Made by a program: the position numbers and the translations under genes. A DNA stretch of 64,000 nt from Pseudomonas sp. R76 (GTDB lineage Bacteria; Pseudomonadota; Gammaproteobacteria; Pseudomonadales; Pseudomonadaceae): assembly GCF_009834565.1 (NCBI RefSeq), contig NZ_CP019428.1, forward strand, positions 2,046,001 to 2,110,000, given 5' to 3'. Under the pieces are notes generated by a model. It was given only the letters and a program-made list of their open reading frames with translations. It did no database searches and was not told the DNA's origin. Below, piece by piece: positions 8,109 to 18,439 of the stretch (position 1 is its first letter; each line of letters opens with the position of its first letter).

Positions 8109-9482
8109 TTATTGGACCACGCGATAACACGGCACATACGCCGCGCCGCCCGGCAACTTCATACGGTGCTGGGCAACAAACGCCTGTAGCAGCTCATCCA
8201 GCGGCTTCATGATTGCCGGGTCGCCGTGAATCTCATACGGCCCATGCTGCTCGATCAAGCGAATGCCTTTGTCCTTGACGTTACCCGCCACAATCCCCGA
8301 AAACGCGCGGCGCAGGTTGGCTGCGAGTTCGTGGGGCGCCAGCGCGTGGCTGAGTTGCAGGCTGGCCATGTTTTCGTGGGTCGGGTCGAACGGGCGCTGG
8401 AAACCTTCGTCGATCTTCAGCAGCCAGTTGAAGTGGAACGCGTCGTTGCGCTCACGGCGGAACTGCTTCACGGCCTTGAGCCCGGCAGTCATCTGGCGCG
8501 CCACTTCGGCGGGGTCGTCGATGATGATCTGGTAGTGCGCCTGCGCCGCTTCGCCCAGGGTGGCGCCGACGAAGGCGTGCAGCTGTTGCAGGTACGGCGC
8601 GGCGTGTTTCGGCCCGGTGAGGATGACCGGAAACGGCACGTCACGGTTGTCCGGGTGCATCAGGATGCCCAGCAGGTACAGGAACTCTTCGGCCGTGCCG
8701 GCGCCGCCCGGGAAGATGATGATGCCGTGGCCGACGCGCACGAAGGCTTCCAGGCGTTTTTCGATGTCCGGCAAAATCACCAGTTCGTTAACGATGGGGT
8801 TCGGCGCTTCGGCGGCGATGATGCCCGGCTCGGTCAGGCCCAGGTAGCGCCCGCCGGTGATGCGTTGTTTGGCGTGGGAAATGGTCGCGCCCTTCATCGG
8901 CCCTTTCATCACGCCGGGGCCGCAGCCGGTGCACACGTCGAGGCTGCGCAGGCCCAGTTCGTGGCCGACTTTCTTGGTGTATTTGTATTCTTCGGTGTTG
9001 ATCGAGTGCCCGCCCCAGCACACCACGATTTTCGGTTCCACGCCCGGGCGCAGCGTACGGGCGTTGCGCAGCAGGTGGAACACGTAGTCGGTGATGCCTT
9101 GGGAGTTGCTCAGGTCGATGCGCTGGCTGTCCAGCTCGTTCTCGGTGTAGACGATGTCGCGCAGGGCGCTGAACAGCATTTCGCGGGTGCTGGCGATCAT
9201 TTCGCCATCGACGAAGGCGTCGGCCGGTGCGTTCAACAATTCCAGGCGCACGCCGCGGTCCTGCTGATGGATACGCACTTCAAAATCTTGATAGGCGTCG
9301 AGGATGGTCTTGGCGTTGTCGATATGCGCGCCGGTGTTGAGGATGGCCAGGGCGCACTGGCGGAACAACGTATAGATGCTGCCGGTGCCGGCTTCACTCA
9401 GTTGTTGGACTTCACGTTGGGACAGGGTTTCGAGGCTGCCCTTGGGGCTGACGGAGGCGTTGATGACTTGACGTTGGGGCAT
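8109..9482 (-). CDS. ppnN: Pyrimidine/purine nucleotide 5'-monophosphate nucleosidase
   Basis: Cytosolic LOG-family enzyme (E. coli YgdH/PpnN) that hydrolyses nucleoside monophosphates to base and ribose 5-phosphate and in E. coli is controlled by (p)ppGpp. The 457 residues match the family length. The LOG motif is seen as IIFPGGAGTAEEFLYL, with an upstream CGPGVMKGPMKGA segment. The start at 9482 follows AAGGA at good spacing; the longer upstream frame has no family similarity. It is transcribed alone, convergent with the RidA-family gene. Confidence 0.92.
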   Translation of the reverse strand: MPQRQVINASVSPKGSLETLSQREVQQLSEAGTGSIYTLFRQCALAILNTGAHIDNAKTILDAYQDFEVRIHQQDRGVRLELLNAPADAFVDGEMIASTREMLFSALRDIVYTENELDSQRIDLSNSQGITDYVFHLLRNARTLRPGVEPKIVVCWGGHSINTEEYKYTKKVGHELGLRSLDVCTGCGPGVMKGPMKGATISHAKQRITGGRYLGLTEPGIIAAEAPNPIVNELVILPDIEKRLEAFVRVGHGIIIFPGGAGTAEEFLYLLGILMHPDNRDVPFPVILTGPKHAAPYLQQLHAFVGATLGEAAQAHYQIIIDDPAEVARQMTAGLKAVKQFRRERNDAFHFNWLLKIDEGFQRPFDPTHENMASLQLSHALAPHELAANLRRAFSGIVAGNVKDKGIRLIEQHGPYEIHGDPAIMKPLDELLQAFVAQHRMKLPGGAAYVPCYRVVQ

Positions 9483-9631
9483 TCTGATTCCTTGAAGGCG
9501 CAGCCATCGCACCCGTCTAGGGCAGCGATGGCCTGAAAATGGTGAGCGCCGAATTCGGTCGCACGAGACTGTAGTTTGGCCGCCTCTCGGGCAGGGCGCA
9601 AACACCGTCCAGCACCATCATGCCGCAGAAC

Positions 9632-10456
9632 TTACTGAATCAGCTTCCAGTTTTTGTAGAAAACCCGACGCAGGGTAAACACCAGCCCGGCAAAGCCTGC
9701 GATCACGGCGTTGAGCACTGAAGGCAGCAGGGTCGGCCGCACGATATCAATGAACAGGCAGTAACGTTTTGCGTCGTTCTTGTTGAAGGACGCGTGCATC
9801 AGCGTGTCATCGAAAATAAACAGCGGGTTGTCGTGCCAGTAGTGCTTGTGCTTGCCCACCTGGATATAGACACCCTCATGGTGCGGCGCCGGCGCCATGT
9901 TGTAGAGCACGCGGAACATCATGCGCAGCGGGCCGAAGTGGAAGGACGTCGAGCGGTTTTCGTTGAACACTGAGACGCCAATGGTCTTCACATACGGCAG
10001 TTTTTTGCGCAGTTGCGGAATGTCCAAAGTGGTTTCAATCGGGCGGCCGTACCATTGGAAAAACAACATGCCGCGCTTCTTCTCGGCCATGCGTTCATCC
10101 AGGTAGCTGATGATTTCATCCTTGTTGGCCATGGCATCGTCGATCACCTGCTGCAGGTCTTCACGCCAGGCCGGCGGCAGGTCGCGCATGGTGTAGACAT
10201 GGCGGTTGCGCAGGCTCAGCAGGTCGAACAGGGTGTTGAACGGCGCCAATATCCAGGTATTACGGCCGCTGCCGATGAAGTACTTTTTGATCGTGTCGGC
10301 GTCATACAGGCCGTTGCGCAGGAAGTCGTAGACCCCGCAAACCAGCACCAGGCCGAGAAATACCGCAGTGGTCATGGGAAACAGGCAAATAATCAGCAGG
10401 ACGCCGATTGCCCAGGCGACCGACACTGCATTTTTGCGTAAGGCAGACTTGCTCAT
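9632..10456 (-). CDS. Aspartyl/asparaginyl beta-hydroxylase family, LpxO-like
   Basis: The protein of about 274 residues has two N-terminal membrane helices (residues 9-45) and a cytoplasmic Fe(II)/2-oxoglutarate dioxygenase domain. Candidate metal ligands and partner residues occur in SFHFGPLR, HHEGVYIQ and FDDTLMHASFN, followed by KRYCLFIDIVRP, the pattern of LpxO enzymes that 2-hydroxylate secondary lauroyl chains of lipid A in Pseudomonas. A C-terminal hydrophobic segment (LPSVLNAVIAGFAGLVF) is also present. The ATG at 10456 with GGAG/GAG upstream is preferred to the distant upstream codon. Another beta-hydroxylase substrate cannot be excluded. Confidence 0.75.
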   Translation of the reverse strand: MSKSALRKNAVSVAWAIGVLLIICLFPMTTAVFLGLVLVCGVYDFLRNGLYDADTIKKYFIGSGRNTWILAPFNTLFDLLSLRNRHVYTMRDLPPAWREDLQQVIDDAMANKDEIISYLDERMAEKKRGMLFFQWYGRPIETTLDIPQLRKKLPYVKTIGVSVFNENRSTSFHFGPLRMMFRVLYNMAPAPHHEGVYIQVGKHKHYWHDNPLFIFDDTLMHASFNKNDAKRYCLFIDIVRPTLLPSVLNAVIAGFAGLVFTLRRVFYKNWKLIQ

Positions 10457-10830
10457 GAAACTCAGCTCCAGCTGGACGCCATTCGACAGGTCCGGATCCG
10501 TGGCTGCGAGTGGTGGGGGTGTTGAAACATGTTGATACATCCCCCTTATGATAAGGCGTTCAGCGACGAATAGGCGTTTTAAATATTGCGAAATTGTGAA
10601 GGAATTGAACAAATCTTCACGGTTATGGTCTGGCGCAGAGTTTACGCCGCAAACCCGTAGGAGGGTGAACGGTAGCAGGCATACGCCAAAAAGCGCTGCG
10701 CCGATTGAATTTTGTAAACAGAAGATTTGCGACTATCGTGACGCTTCGGTTTTTTGGACGTCATAGACCGGTACGATTAAGTTGAATGGCCACCATTGGC
10801 CTTCGGCACCTTGGAAGAGGCAGAAATTTT
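10457..10830. other. Divergent intergenic region upstream of fabV
   Basis: This stretch of about 370 bases holds no supported gene. It separates the LpxO-like and fabV genes and should contain both promoters. Its centre is AT-rich (around 10560-10620 and 10700-10780). I could not assign a regulator site with confidence. Confidence 0.4.
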
Positions 10831-12024
10831 ATGATCATCAAACCGCGGGTTCGTGGCTTTATCTGTGTGACCGCTCACCCTGTTGGCTGTGAAGCGAACG
10901 TCAAGGAACAGATCGACTACGTGACCCAACACGGCGTCATCGAAGGCGGCCCTAAAAAGGTGCTGGTCCTCGGCGCTTCCACCGGTTACGGCCTGGCCGC
11001 GCGCATCAGTGCTGCGTTTGGCTGCGGCGCCGACACCCTGGGTGTGTTTTTTGAGAAAGAAGGCGAAGAAGGCAAGCTGAGCTCCGCCGGCTGGTACAAC
11101 AGCGCTGCGTTCGAGAAGTTTGCGGTTGAAAAAGGCCTGTACGCCAAGAGCATCAACGGCGACGCGTTCTCTGACGAGATCAAGCGCCTGACCATCGAAA
11201 CCATCAAGAAAGACCTGGGCAAGATCGACCTGGTGGTCTACAGCCTGGCCGCGCCACGCCGTACCGACCCGCAAGGCGTGGTGCACAACTCCACCCTCAA
11301 GCCAATCGGCAAGGCCGTGACCCTGCGCGGTATCAACACCGACAAAGGCGTTGTGGTCGACACCACGCTTGAGCCTGCAACCCAGGAAGAAATCGACGGC
11401 ACCGTGAAAGTCATGGGCGGCGAAGACTGGCAGCTGTGGATCGACGCCCTGCGTGACGCCGATGTATTGGCCGAAGGCGCCAAGACCACCGCGTTCACCT
11501 ACCTCGGCGAGAAGCTGACCCAGGACATCTACTGGAACGGCTCCATCGGCGAAGCCAAGAAAGACCTGGACAAAAAAGTCCTGACCCTGCGCGACAACCT
11601 CGCCGCGCTGAAGGGCGACGCCCGTGTGTCGGTGCTCAAGGCCGTGGTCACCCAGGCCAGCTCGGCGATCCCGATCATGCCGCTGTACCTGTCGTTGCTG
11701 TTCAAAGTGATGAAAGAGCAGGGCACCCACGAAGGCTGCATCGAGCAGGTCTACGGCCTGTTCAAGGACAGCCTGTACGGCAGCGAGCCGAAGCTGGACG
11801 CCGACGGCCGCCTGCGCGCCGACCTGGCCGAGCTGGAGCCGAAAGTCCAGGACGCCGTGGCCGCGCTGTGGAACCAGGTGACCGACGACAACGTCAACGA
11901 GATCAGCGATTTTGCCGGCTACAAGGCTGAGTTCCTGCGCTTGTTCGGCTTTGAAATCGACGGCGTGGATTACGAAGCCGATGTAAACCCGACCGTGAAA
12001 ATCAATGGCCTGATCCAAGCCTAA
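10831..12024 (+). CDS. fabV: Enoyl-ACP reductase FabV
   Basis: NADH-dependent trans-2-enoyl-ACP reductase performing the last step of each fatty acid elongation cycle. The 397 residues match FabV (about 400) rather than FabI (about 260). The nucleotide-binding motif [16 protein letters not shown] lies at residues 44-59 and the hallmark Tyr-x8-Lys is Tyr234...Lys243 in [10 protein letters not shown]. FabV enzymes are known to be insensitive to triclosan. The ATG at 10831 has an AGAGG-type site upstream. The gene is alone on its transcript and ends at a REP pair. Confidence 0.95.
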   Translation: MIIKPRVRGFICVTAHPVGCEANVKEQIDYVTQHGVIEGGPKKVLVLGASTGYGLAARISAAFGCGADTLGVFFEKEGEEGKLSSAGWYNSAAFEKFAVEKGLYAKSINGDAFSDEIKRLTIETIKKDLGKIDLVVYSLAAPRRTDPQGVVHNSTLKPIGKAVTLRGINTDKGVVVDTTLEPATQEEIDGTVKVMGGEDWQLWIDALRDADVLAEGAKTTAFTYLGEKLTQDIYWNGSIGEAKKDLDKKVLTLRDNLAALKGDARVSVLKAVVTQASSAIPIMPLYLSLLFKVMKEQGTHEGCIEQVYGLFKDSLYGSEPKLDADGRLRADLAELEPKVQDAVAALWNQVTDDNVNEISDFAGYKAEFLRLFGFEIDGVDYEADVNPTVKINGLIQA

Positions 12025-12038
12025 AACACGGTCAAAAA

Positions 12039-12145
12039 TGTGGGAGCTGGCTTGTGTGGGAGCTGGCTTGCCTGCGATGCAGCCACCTCGGTGTTTCAGT
12101 TGCACCGCGGTGATGCCATCGCAGGCAAGCCAGCTCCCACACATG
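12039..12145. repeat. Inverted REP pair (BIME) with duplicated left end
   Basis: GTGGGAGCTGGCTTGCCTGC on the left is mirrored by GCAGGCAAGCCAGCTCCCAC on the right, about 40 bases apart. The first bases (TGTGGGAGCTGGCTTG) occur twice in tandem at the left end. The element separates fabV from the HAD gene. Confidence 0.9.
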
Positions 12146-12249
12146 TCTGCTCCACACACATCTCTGCTCCTGCACTTCATCACGCTCCCGCGCACCCTCA
12201 CAATCTGCCAGACTCCTTGCGCTATCAAGCCACGCTAACGGAGGATCTG

Positions 12250-12873
12250 ATGACGATTCGTGCAGTAGTTTTTGATTTCGGCGGTGTCCTGTTCGACTGG
12301 AACCCGCACCACCTGTACCGCCAGCTGATCACCGACGATCACGAGCGGCAGCACTTTCTTGACACCATTTGCACCCAAGCCTGGAACACCGAGCAAGACG
12401 CCGGCCGCAGCCTGGCCGAAGGCACGCGCCACCTGATCGAGCAGTACCCAAAGCACGAACGCCTGATCCAGGCGTACTACGACCGTTGGCACGAGATGCT
12501 GCGTGGCGCGTTGCCGGAAGGCGTGGCGATCCTTGAGGCGCTGCATAAGGCCAATATGCCGCTGTTCGGGCTCACCAACTGGTCGGCGGAAACCTTCCCC
12601 TATGCGCGCGCCAACTATCCGTTCCTGCAGCATCTGCGCGATATCGTGGTCTCGGGCGAGTTGAAGCTGATCAAGCCGGACCCTGCGATCTATCACGCCA
12701 GCCTCAATCAGGTGCGCGCCTATCTGCCGGATATTCAGCCCGGTGAAGTGGTGTTTATCGATGATGTCGCCGGCAATATCGAGGCGGCCGTGGCCCTCGG
12801 TTGGCAGGGCATTCACCACGTGTCGGCCGAGCGCACGGCGGCGCGCCTGCGGGAGTTGGGCGTGGCCTTCTAG
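12250..12873 (+). CDS. HAD family hydrolase (subfamily IA, YihX-like)
   Basis: A 207-residue cytosolic HAD phosphatase. The nucleophile motif is VVFDFGGVLFDWN (residues 6-18), motif II is GLTNWSAET, motif III Lys is in ELKLIKPDPAIY, and motif IV is FIDDVAGNIEAA. A helical cap lies between motifs I and II, as in YihX (alpha-D-glucose 1-phosphate phosphatase) and 2-haloacid-dehalogenase-like proteins. GGAGG seven bases before the ATG supports the start. The substrate is unknown. Its last four bases overlap the end of the convergent LysR gene. Confidence 0.85.
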   Translation: MTIRAVVFDFGGVLFDWNPHHLYRQLITDDHERQHFLDTICTQAWNTEQDAGRSLAEGTRHLIEQYPKHERLIQAYYDRWHEMLRGALPEGVAILEALHKANMPLFGLTNWSAETFPYARANYPFLQHLRDIVVSGELKLIKPDPAIYHASLNQVRAYLPDIQPGEVVFIDDVAGNIEAAVALGWQGIHHVSAERTAARLRELGVAF

Positions 12874-13775
12874 AGCGCCCACTTTTCCATGGCGAAATCC
12901 ACAAAGGCGCGCAGCTTGGGCAGGCGGTAACGGTCCTGGCGGTAGAGCAGGTGCATGGGGCGGCTGGACAGTTGATAGGTGGTCAGCAAGGCCACCAGCT
13001 TGCCGCTCTCCAGGTCCGGTTGCACCAGGGCATCGGCGAGCATGATGATGCCCATGCCGTTGACGGCCGCCTGGCGCAAGCCTTGCGAGCTGTTGATGGT
13101 CAATGTGCCCGCCACCGGGACTTCCACCTCGCCTTCTTCGCCGGTCATGCGCCAGAGCTTGTCGGTGTCGCGCCAGTTGTCGGTCGCCGGGTAGGCGAAC
13201 GCCAGGCAGTCGTGCTGGCGCAGGTCGTCGGGGGTGTGCGGCGTGCCACGTCGCGCCAGGTACGCAGGTGACGCGCAGAGGGTGAGGGTGTAGGCCTGCA
13301 TGGGCCTGGCGATCAGGCTGGAGGTTTCCAGTTCGCCGAGACGGATCGCCACGTCGAAGCCGCTGTCGACCAAGTCCATTCGCTCGTTGCTCAACTCCAC
13401 GTGCAGGTTGATCAGCGGGTAGCGCTGGGAGAATTCGCTCAAGGCTGGTGCCAGGCGCTCGGTGCCGAACACCGGTGGCGCGGTGATGCGCAGGCTGCCT
13501 TTGGGGACTTCGCTGTGCGCCTGCTCTGCCAGCAACTCGGAGTCGGCCACCAGCCCCAGCACTTCCAGGCAGCGCTGGTAATACTGCCCGCCAAATTCGG
13601 TGAGGCTTTGTTTGCGCGTGGTGCGCTTGAGCAGGCTGACGCCCAGGCGCTGTTCCAGGGCGCGCAAGTGATTGCCGACCATGGTGGTCGACATCCCGCA
13701 TTCTTGCGCGGCGGCCGTCATGCTGCCGGTCTCGACCACTTTCACATACACCGACATTGCCTGGAACAGATCCAT
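12870..13775 (-). CDS. LysR family transcriptional regulator
   Basis: A regulator of about 301 residues with an N-terminal winged helix-turn-helix (VVETGSMTAAAQECGMSTTMVGNHLRALEQRLGVSLLKRTTRKQSLTEFG) and a C-terminal periplasmic-binding-protein-like effector domain. It resembles the large CrgA/YhjC-type group of Pseudomonas LysR proteins. The ATG at 13775 has AGGG upstream, while the one at 13799 has no ribosome site. The nearest divergent gene is the ArgD-like aminotransferase, which starts about 100 bases away and is the most likely target. The effector is unknown. Confidence 0.85.
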   Translation of the reverse strand: MDLFQAMSVYVKVVETGSMTAAAQECGMSTTMVGNHLRALEQRLGVSLLKRTTRKQSLTEFGGQYYQRCLEVLGLVADSELLAEQAHSEVPKGSLRITAPPVFGTERLAPALSEFSQRYPLINLHVELSNERMDLVDSGFDVAIRLGELETSSLIARPMQAYTLTLCASPAYLARRGTPHTPDDLRQHDCLAFAYPATDNWRDTDKLWRMTGEEGEVEVPVAGTLTINSSQGLRQAAVNGMGIIMLADALVQPDLESGKLVALLTTYQLSSRPMHLLYRQDRYRLPKLRAFVDFAMEKWAL

Positions 13776-13878
13776 TATCAAGCCCTGGTTTAAAGTCATT
13801 GCAGGAATACGCAGTTTATCCAGCTCTAGTGGCTAACGATACTGCACGCATCCCAACGATGCACTGGAGCTTGCCACC

Positions 13879-15048
13879 ATGACCGCCGCCTGCCTGATGA
13901 CCACGTATCAACCCCTGGCCCTGAGCTTTACCCGTGGCCTGGGCACGCGCCTGTGGGACCAGCAGGGCCGTGAATACCTCGACGCGGTGGCCGGTGTGGC
14001 GGTGACCAATGTCGGCCATTCCCACCCCAGACTGGTGACGGCGATCAGTGAGCAGGCGGGCTTGTTGCTGCACACCTCCAACCTTTACAGCATCGACTGG
14101 CAACAGCGCCTGGCCCAGCGTTTGGCACAGCTGTCCGGCCTGGACCGTGCGTTCTTCAACAACTCCGGCGCCGAAGCCAACGAGACGGCGCTGAAACTCG
14201 CTCGGCTGCATGGCTGGAAAAAAGGCATCGAAGAACCGCTGGTGGTGGTGATGGAAAACGCCTTTCACGGGCGCACCCTCGGCACCATGGCGGCCAGCGA
14301 CGGGCCGTCGGTGCGCCTGGGCTTCCAGCGCTTGCCGGGGGATTTTCTCAAGGTGGCTTTTGGCGACCTGGCGGCACTGGAAGCCATCACTCAACAGTTC
14401 GGCACGCGCATCGCGGCCGTGCTGCTGGAGCCGATCCAGGGCGAAAGTGGCGTGCTGCTGGCGCCGCTCGGCTACTTGAAAGCCCTGCGCGATCACTGCA
14501 CGCGCCACGGTTGGCTGATGATGCTGGATGAAATCCAGACCGGCATCGGCCGCACCGGCGCCTGGTTTGCGTTCCAGCATGAAGGCATCACCCCGGACGT
14601 GATGACCCTGGCCAAAGGCCTCGGCAACGGCGTGCCCATCGGCGCCTGCCTGGCCAAGGCTGCGGTGGCGCAGCTGTTTACCCCCGGCAGCCACGGCAGC
14701 ACGTTTGGCGGCAACCCGCTGGCCTGCCGCGTCGGCTGCACGGTGCTGGATATTATTGAGGAGCAAGGCTTGCTGCAGAACGCTGCGCAACAGGGCGAGC
14801 GGCTGCTGGCAAGGTTGCGGGTGGAATTGAGCGAGCATCCACAGGTGCTGGCGATTCGCGGGCAGGGTTTGATGATCGGCATCGAACTGGCTCGCCCTTA
14901 TCGCGACCTGGCCTACCGCGCAGCGCAGGAGCACGGCCTGCTGATCAACGTGACGCGCGGCACGATCATCCGGTTGCTGCCGCCGCTGACGCTGGATGCA
15001 AAAGAGGTGGAGATGATCGTAAGGGCCATCACCCGTCTATTGGATTAG
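13879..15048 (+). CDS. Class III aminotransferase, ArgD-like
   Basis: PLP-dependent class III (omega) aminotransferase of 389 residues, close to acetylornithine/succinylornithine aminotransferases. Visible features: [32 protein letters not shown], the [18 protein letters not shown] cofactor segment and the Schiff-base Lys in [16 protein letters not shown]. ArgD in the Pseudomonas arginine pathways is usually encoded elsewhere (aruC), so this is probably a paralogue acting on ornithine, GABA or a related amine. It is divergent from a LysR gene that may control it, and ends at a REP pair. Confidence 0.8.
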   Translation: MTAACLMTTYQPLALSFTRGLGTRLWDQQGREYLDAVAGVAVTNVGHSHPRLVTAISEQAGLLLHTSNLYSIDWQQRLAQRLAQLSGLDRAFFNNSGAEANETALKLARLHGWKKGIEEPLVVVMENAFHGRTLGTMAASDGPSVRLGFQRLPGDFLKVAFGDLAALEAITQQFGTRIAAVLLEPIQGESGVLLAPLGYLKALRDHCTRHGWLMMLDEIQTGIGRTGAWFAFQHEGITPDVMTLAKGLGNGVPIGACLAKAAVAQLFTPGSHGSTFGGNPLACRVGCTVLDIIEEQGLLQNAAQQGERLLARLRVELSEHPQVLAIRGQGLMIGIELARPYRDLAYRAAQEHGLLINVTRGTIIRLLPPLTLDAKEVEMIVRAITRLLD

Positions 15049-15062
15049 AAACCGGATCGAAA

Positions 15063-15152
15063 TGTGGGAACGGGCTTGCTCGCGAATGCGCAGGGTCAGG
15101 CAATACAGTGGGTGACTGACCCACCGCATTCGCGAGCAAGCCCGCTCCCACA
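15063..15152. repeat. Inverted REP pair
   Basis: GTGGGAACGGGCTTGCTCGC is mirrored by GCGAGCAAGCCCGCTCCCAC about 50 bases later, lying between the convergent ends of the aminotransferase and the PunR-like gene. Confidence 0.9.
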
Positions 15153-15170
15153 GGGGATCTCCTTCATCCT

Positions 15171-16085
15171 TTAGAGATCTGGGCCATTCAACCATTCCTG
15201 ATTCATGGTTTCGGTATCGCCCAGGTACTCCAGCAACCAACTCATCGCCGGCGACAGCTTGTTCTGCGCCCACGCCACGCACGACGGGCTGGCCGGGAAC
15301 GGTCGGCTCAATTGCAGCGCCACCAGCTCGCCGCGTTCAATCCACGGCAGCACTTGATGCGCCGGGGCCATGCCGACGCACAGGCCATCGCGCAGGCAAT
15401 CCAGCGCCGAGGCCCAGTTGGGCACCACCAGCCGGCGTTGGTTATCCAGGGTCCAGGTGTCGCGCTTGGGCAGGTTGCGCGAGGTGTCGGTCATGCACAG
15501 CGACGCGAACGGGCGCAGTTGGTCGTCGCTGAGCAAGCCGTCCATCGCCGCCAGTGGGTGCCTGGCGCTGACCACACACAGCCAGTTCAGCAGCCCCATG
15601 TCACGAAAGGTGAAGTGGCTGGCCACCGGTACGGCGCTGGTGGCGCCGATCACGATGTCGGTGCGCTCATCGGCCAAGGCGTCCCACACGCCGTTGTACA
15701 CCTCGTATTCCAGCAACAGTTCCACTTCGGGGAACTGCCGGTAGAAGTCCAGTACCAACTGCCGACAGCGCTGGGGTTTGACGATTGAGTCCACGGCCAC
15801 CTTCAATTGGCCGCTCCAGCCATTCGCCACCTGTTGGCACAAGCGCCGGGTGCCGAGCATTTTTTTCATCACGCCGCGGGCTTCGTCTATAAATAAACGG
15901 CCGGCGGGCGTCAGTTCTACATCGCGATGCCTGCGCACAAACAGTGGCACCGCCAGCCATTCTTCAAGCTGGCGCACGGTGTAGCTGATGGCGGACGGCA
16001 CGCGATGCAGTTCCTGGGCGGCGGCGCTGAAGCTGCCGTGGCGTGCCACGGCATCGACGACGTCCAGTGAATATTCTGACCACAT
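15171..16085 (-). CDS. punR: LysR regulator PunR-like (YdhB)
   Basis: The 304-residue LysR protein begins with the DNA-binding domain (YSLDVVDAVARHGSFSAAAQELHRVPSAISYTVRQLEEWLAVPLFVRR). It is divergent from a YdhC-type transporter, the same arrangement as E. coli punR-punC, where PunR activates the purine-nucleoside importer gene punC. The match of protein family and gene order makes the assignment likely. ATG at 16085 (MWSEYS) is preferred over the one at 16100. Adenosine or another purine nucleoside is the expected effector by analogy. Confidence 0.75.
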   Translation of the reverse strand: MWSEYSLDVVDAVARHGSFSAAAQELHRVPSAISYTVRQLEEWLAVPLFVRRHRDVELTPAGRLFIDEARGVMKKMLGTRRLCQQVANGWSGQLKVAVDSIVKPQRCRQLVLDFYRQFPEVELLLEYEVYNGVWDALADERTDIVIGATSAVPVASHFTFRDMGLLNWLCVVSARHPLAAMDGLLSDDQLRPFASLCMTDTSRNLPKRDTWTLDNQRRLVVPNWASALDCLRDGLCVGMAPAHQVLPWIERGELVALQLSRPFPASPSCVAWAQNKLSPAMSWLLEYLGDTETMNQEWLNGPDL

Positions 16086-16207
16086 TACGGCTGCCTTCAA
16101 ATTATTTGATAAGAGTGTCCAATTATTATCGCTTCACACACTCACTGTCAGCTTAATAATAGGCGCCAGTCAGCAAATAGTTTGATGGCAGGTTCAGCAA
16201 GGCTTCA
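16086..16207. promoter_or_regulatory. punR-punC divergent promoter region
   Basis: The AT-rich 120-base gap between the divergent genes contains AATTATTTGATAA and AATTATTATC segments typical of LysR-type operators (T-N11-A). Binding by the PunR-like protein is inferred from arrangement only. Confidence 0.4.
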
Positions 16208-17392
16208 ATGAAAAATTCTTTTGGTTTCACCTGGTATCTGGCGGGGCTGAGCATGCTCGGTTATCTCGCCATGGACATGTACTTGCCGGCGTTCGGCGCC
16301 ATGGGCGAGCAATTGCACATTAGCGCGGGCGCCGTGGGCGCCAGCTTGAGTATTTTCCTCGCCGGCTTTGCGGTGGGGCAGTTGTTGTGGGGGCCGTTGT
16401 CCGACCGACTGGGGCGCAAGCCGATTCTACTGACCGGCCTGAGCCTGTTCGTGCTGGGTTGCGCAGGCATGTTCTGGGTCGAAACTGCGCCTCAGCTGTT
16501 GGCGTTGCGGTTTATGCAGGCGATTGGCGTGTGTTCCGCCGCCGTCAGTTGGCAGGCGCTGGTGATCGACCGTTACCCGGCTGACAAGGCGCACCGCGTG
16601 TTCGCCAGCATCATGCCGCTGATGTCGCTGTCACCGGCGCTGGCGCCGTTGCTGGGGGCGATGGTGTTGAATCACTTCGGCTGGCAGGCGATCTTTGCGG
16701 TGTTGCTGGGCGTGTCGCTGCTATTGCTGCTGCCGACGCTGTTCCTGCGCAAGATGCCGAAACGTCGCGCAGAGCAGGGCGGGCCTTCGCGCCTCGGTTA
16801 TGGGCAGTTGCTGACCTCGCGCGTGTTCACCGGCAACGTGATGATCTTCGCCGCCTGTTCCGCCAGTTTCTTTGCCTGGCTGACCGCGTCGCCGTTCATC
16901 CTCGGCGATATGGGTTACAGCCCGAATGACATCGGCCTGAGCTACGTGCTGCCGACCCTGGCTTTTCTGATCGGTGGTTACAGCTGCCGCAGCGCGTTGC
17001 AGCATTACCAGGGCAAAACCCTGCTGCCCTGGTTGCTGGTGGCGTATTGCATCAGCATGGTGGCGTTGTACCTGGTCGCCACGTTGACGGTGCCGACCCT
17101 GACCACTTTGCTGATCCCGTTCTGCCTGATGGCGCTGGTCAACGGTGCGAGCTACCCGATCGTGGTGGCGAATGCGCTGATGCCGTTTGCGGAAAATTCC
17201 GGCAAGGCGGCAGCACTGCAAAACACCTTGCAACTGGGGCTGTGCTTTCTCAGCAGCCTGCTGGTGTCGTCGATGATTGATCAGCCGTTGTTGATCACTG
17301 TGATTGTGATGTTGGCGACGGCGCCGCTGGCGGTGTTGGGTTACTGGCTGGCGCGGCCGAAGGCGGACAATTCCGAGCTCGCCAACGCCTAA
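16208..17392 (+). CDS. punC: MFS purine nucleoside transporter PunC-like (YdhC)
   Basis: A 394-residue, twelve-helix major facilitator. Segments such as [57 protein letters not shown] and [21 protein letters not shown] closely resemble E. coli YdhC, now called PunC, which imports adenosine and related purine nucleosides. Members were earlier annotated as Bcr/CflA drug efflux pumps. The divergent PunR-like regulator supports the nucleoside role, as do the Tsx-like channel and purine permease downstream. It ends at a REP pair. Confidence 0.8.
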   Translation: MKNSFGFTWYLAGLSMLGYLAMDMYLPAFGAMGEQLHISAGAVGASLSIFLAGFAVGQLLWGPLSDRLGRKPILLTGLSLFVLGCAGMFWVETAPQLLALRFMQAIGVCSAAVSWQALVIDRYPADKAHRVFASIMPLMSLSPALAPLLGAMVLNHFGWQAIFAVLLGVSLLLLLPTLFLRKMPKRRAEQGGPSRLGYGQLLTSRVFTGNVMIFAACSASFFAWLTASPFILGDMGYSPNDIGLSYVLPTLAFLIGGYSCRSALQHYQGKTLLPWLLVAYCISMVALYLVATLTVPTLTTLLIPFCLMALVNGASYPIVVANALMPFAENSGKAAALQNTLQLGLCFLSSLLVSSMIDQPLLITVIVMLATAPLAVLGYWLARPKADNSELANA

Positions 17393-17412
17393 AGCTGAAA
17401 TGGGATCAAACC

Positions 17413-17500
17413 TGTGGGAGCGGGCTTGCCTGCGATAGCATCGACTCGGTGATTCTGAAGTACCGAGGTGTCTGCATCGCAGGCAAGCCAGCTCCCACAG
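17413..17500. repeat. Inverted REP pair
   Basis: TGTGGGAGCGGGCTTGCCTG is mirrored by CAGGCAAGCCAGCTCCCACA, between the convergent punC-like and Tsx-like genes. Confidence 0.9.
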
Positions 17501-17521
17501 TTGATTGGGTTTGTTCAGTGG

Positions 17522-18358
17522 CTAGAAGGTGACTTCCATATTCAACGTCGGCGTTGACGTTCGAGTACCCCGCCCACCATCCACGCCGAACTTGTTGTGC
17601 CAGTACTCATACCCCACGCCGAGATACAGGTTCGGCTTCACGCTTTTACCCGGCCGCACCGCCACCATCAGCGCGCTGCGCATCAGTGTTTCCGGTGCGG
17701 TGTCACGGCCGTGGTAGTCCTCGCCTTTTTCCCCGACGTAATTGATGAACCCCTGGAACTTCGCCGCGTGGTTGGCGATGTCGAACGGGCGCATCCACGT
17801 CAGGTTGAGCATGTAGGTGTCGTCGAACGTGTGGTTCGACTCCTGCGCGCCGGGGATGCCGGTGTGGTTTCTTTCCTTGTAGTACATCAGGCTCAAATCC
17901 AGCACGCCGACGGTGTTGAACTTCAACGTCGGGCCGATCACCAGTGCGCGTTTTTTGGCTGAGGCAGCGTTGTTGTTGTTGCGGTTGGCGTCGAAGCCCA
18001 GGGTCAGCGCATAGTCCTTGATCAGCCCGGTGCCGAGCGGCACGTCAAATACCCGCGACGCGTACAGCTGATGCCGGTAAACAGCGTAAACCTCACTGCC
18101 GCCATGGTCGGTGCCCTTGCGCGGGTCGTGGCTGTCGGACAGGAACACATCCAGGTTCAGGTAGTTGCTGCCGTATTGGTAGCCGCTGGCGTGGGTAAAG
18201 CTGTAGATGCGCTTGCTGAAATCATTCGGGTTATTCGGATTGGTGAAGTGCTGGCCGTAGCGAAATCCTACGCTGTTGTTCATCCATTCCACCGCGACAG
18301 CCTCCCCGCCGCCGAGAAGGGTGAGTGCAACGGTTGCGCCCTGTAATGCCTTTTTCAT
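17522..18358 (-). CDS. Tsx-like nucleoside channel, outer membrane
   Basis: A 278-residue protein with an N-terminal signal peptide (MKKALQGATVALTLLGGGEAVA) and alternating beta-strand pattern ending in Phe (LNMEVTF), as in outer membrane barrels. WMNNSVGFRYGQHFTNP and the overall layout fit the Tsx family of nucleoside-specific channels, often annotated as outer envelope protein in Pseudomonas. The ATG at 18358 follows AAAGGA at good spacing. It is divergent from a purine permease gene; together they would move nucleosides or bases through the outer and then inner membrane. Confidence 0.75.
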   Translation of the reverse strand: MKKALQGATVALTLLGGGEAVAVEWMNNSVGFRYGQHFTNPNNPNDFSKRIYSFTHASGYQYGSNYLNLDVFLSDSHDPRKGTDHGGSEVYAVYRHQLYASRVFDVPLGTGLIKDYALTLGFDANRNNNNAASAKKRALVIGPTLKFNTVGVLDLSLMYYKERNHTGIPGAQESNHTFDDTYMLNLTWMRPFDIANHAAKFQGFINYVGEKGEDYHGRDTAPETLMRSALMVAVRPGKSVKPNLYLGVGYEYWHNKFGVDGGRGTRTSTPTLNMEVTF

Positions 18359-18439
18359 TGTTATCGGTCCTTTGGCGTTCTGGCTCATGACGGCCGGATT
18401 GTTTTTGTAACGCCGATGGAGGGTATCTTGTTCGATTGA

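Noticed and set aside
12039..12145. CRISPR array
   Set aside because: The repeated units are inverted REP pairs with variable spacing, not direct repeats with regular spacers; no cas genes are present.
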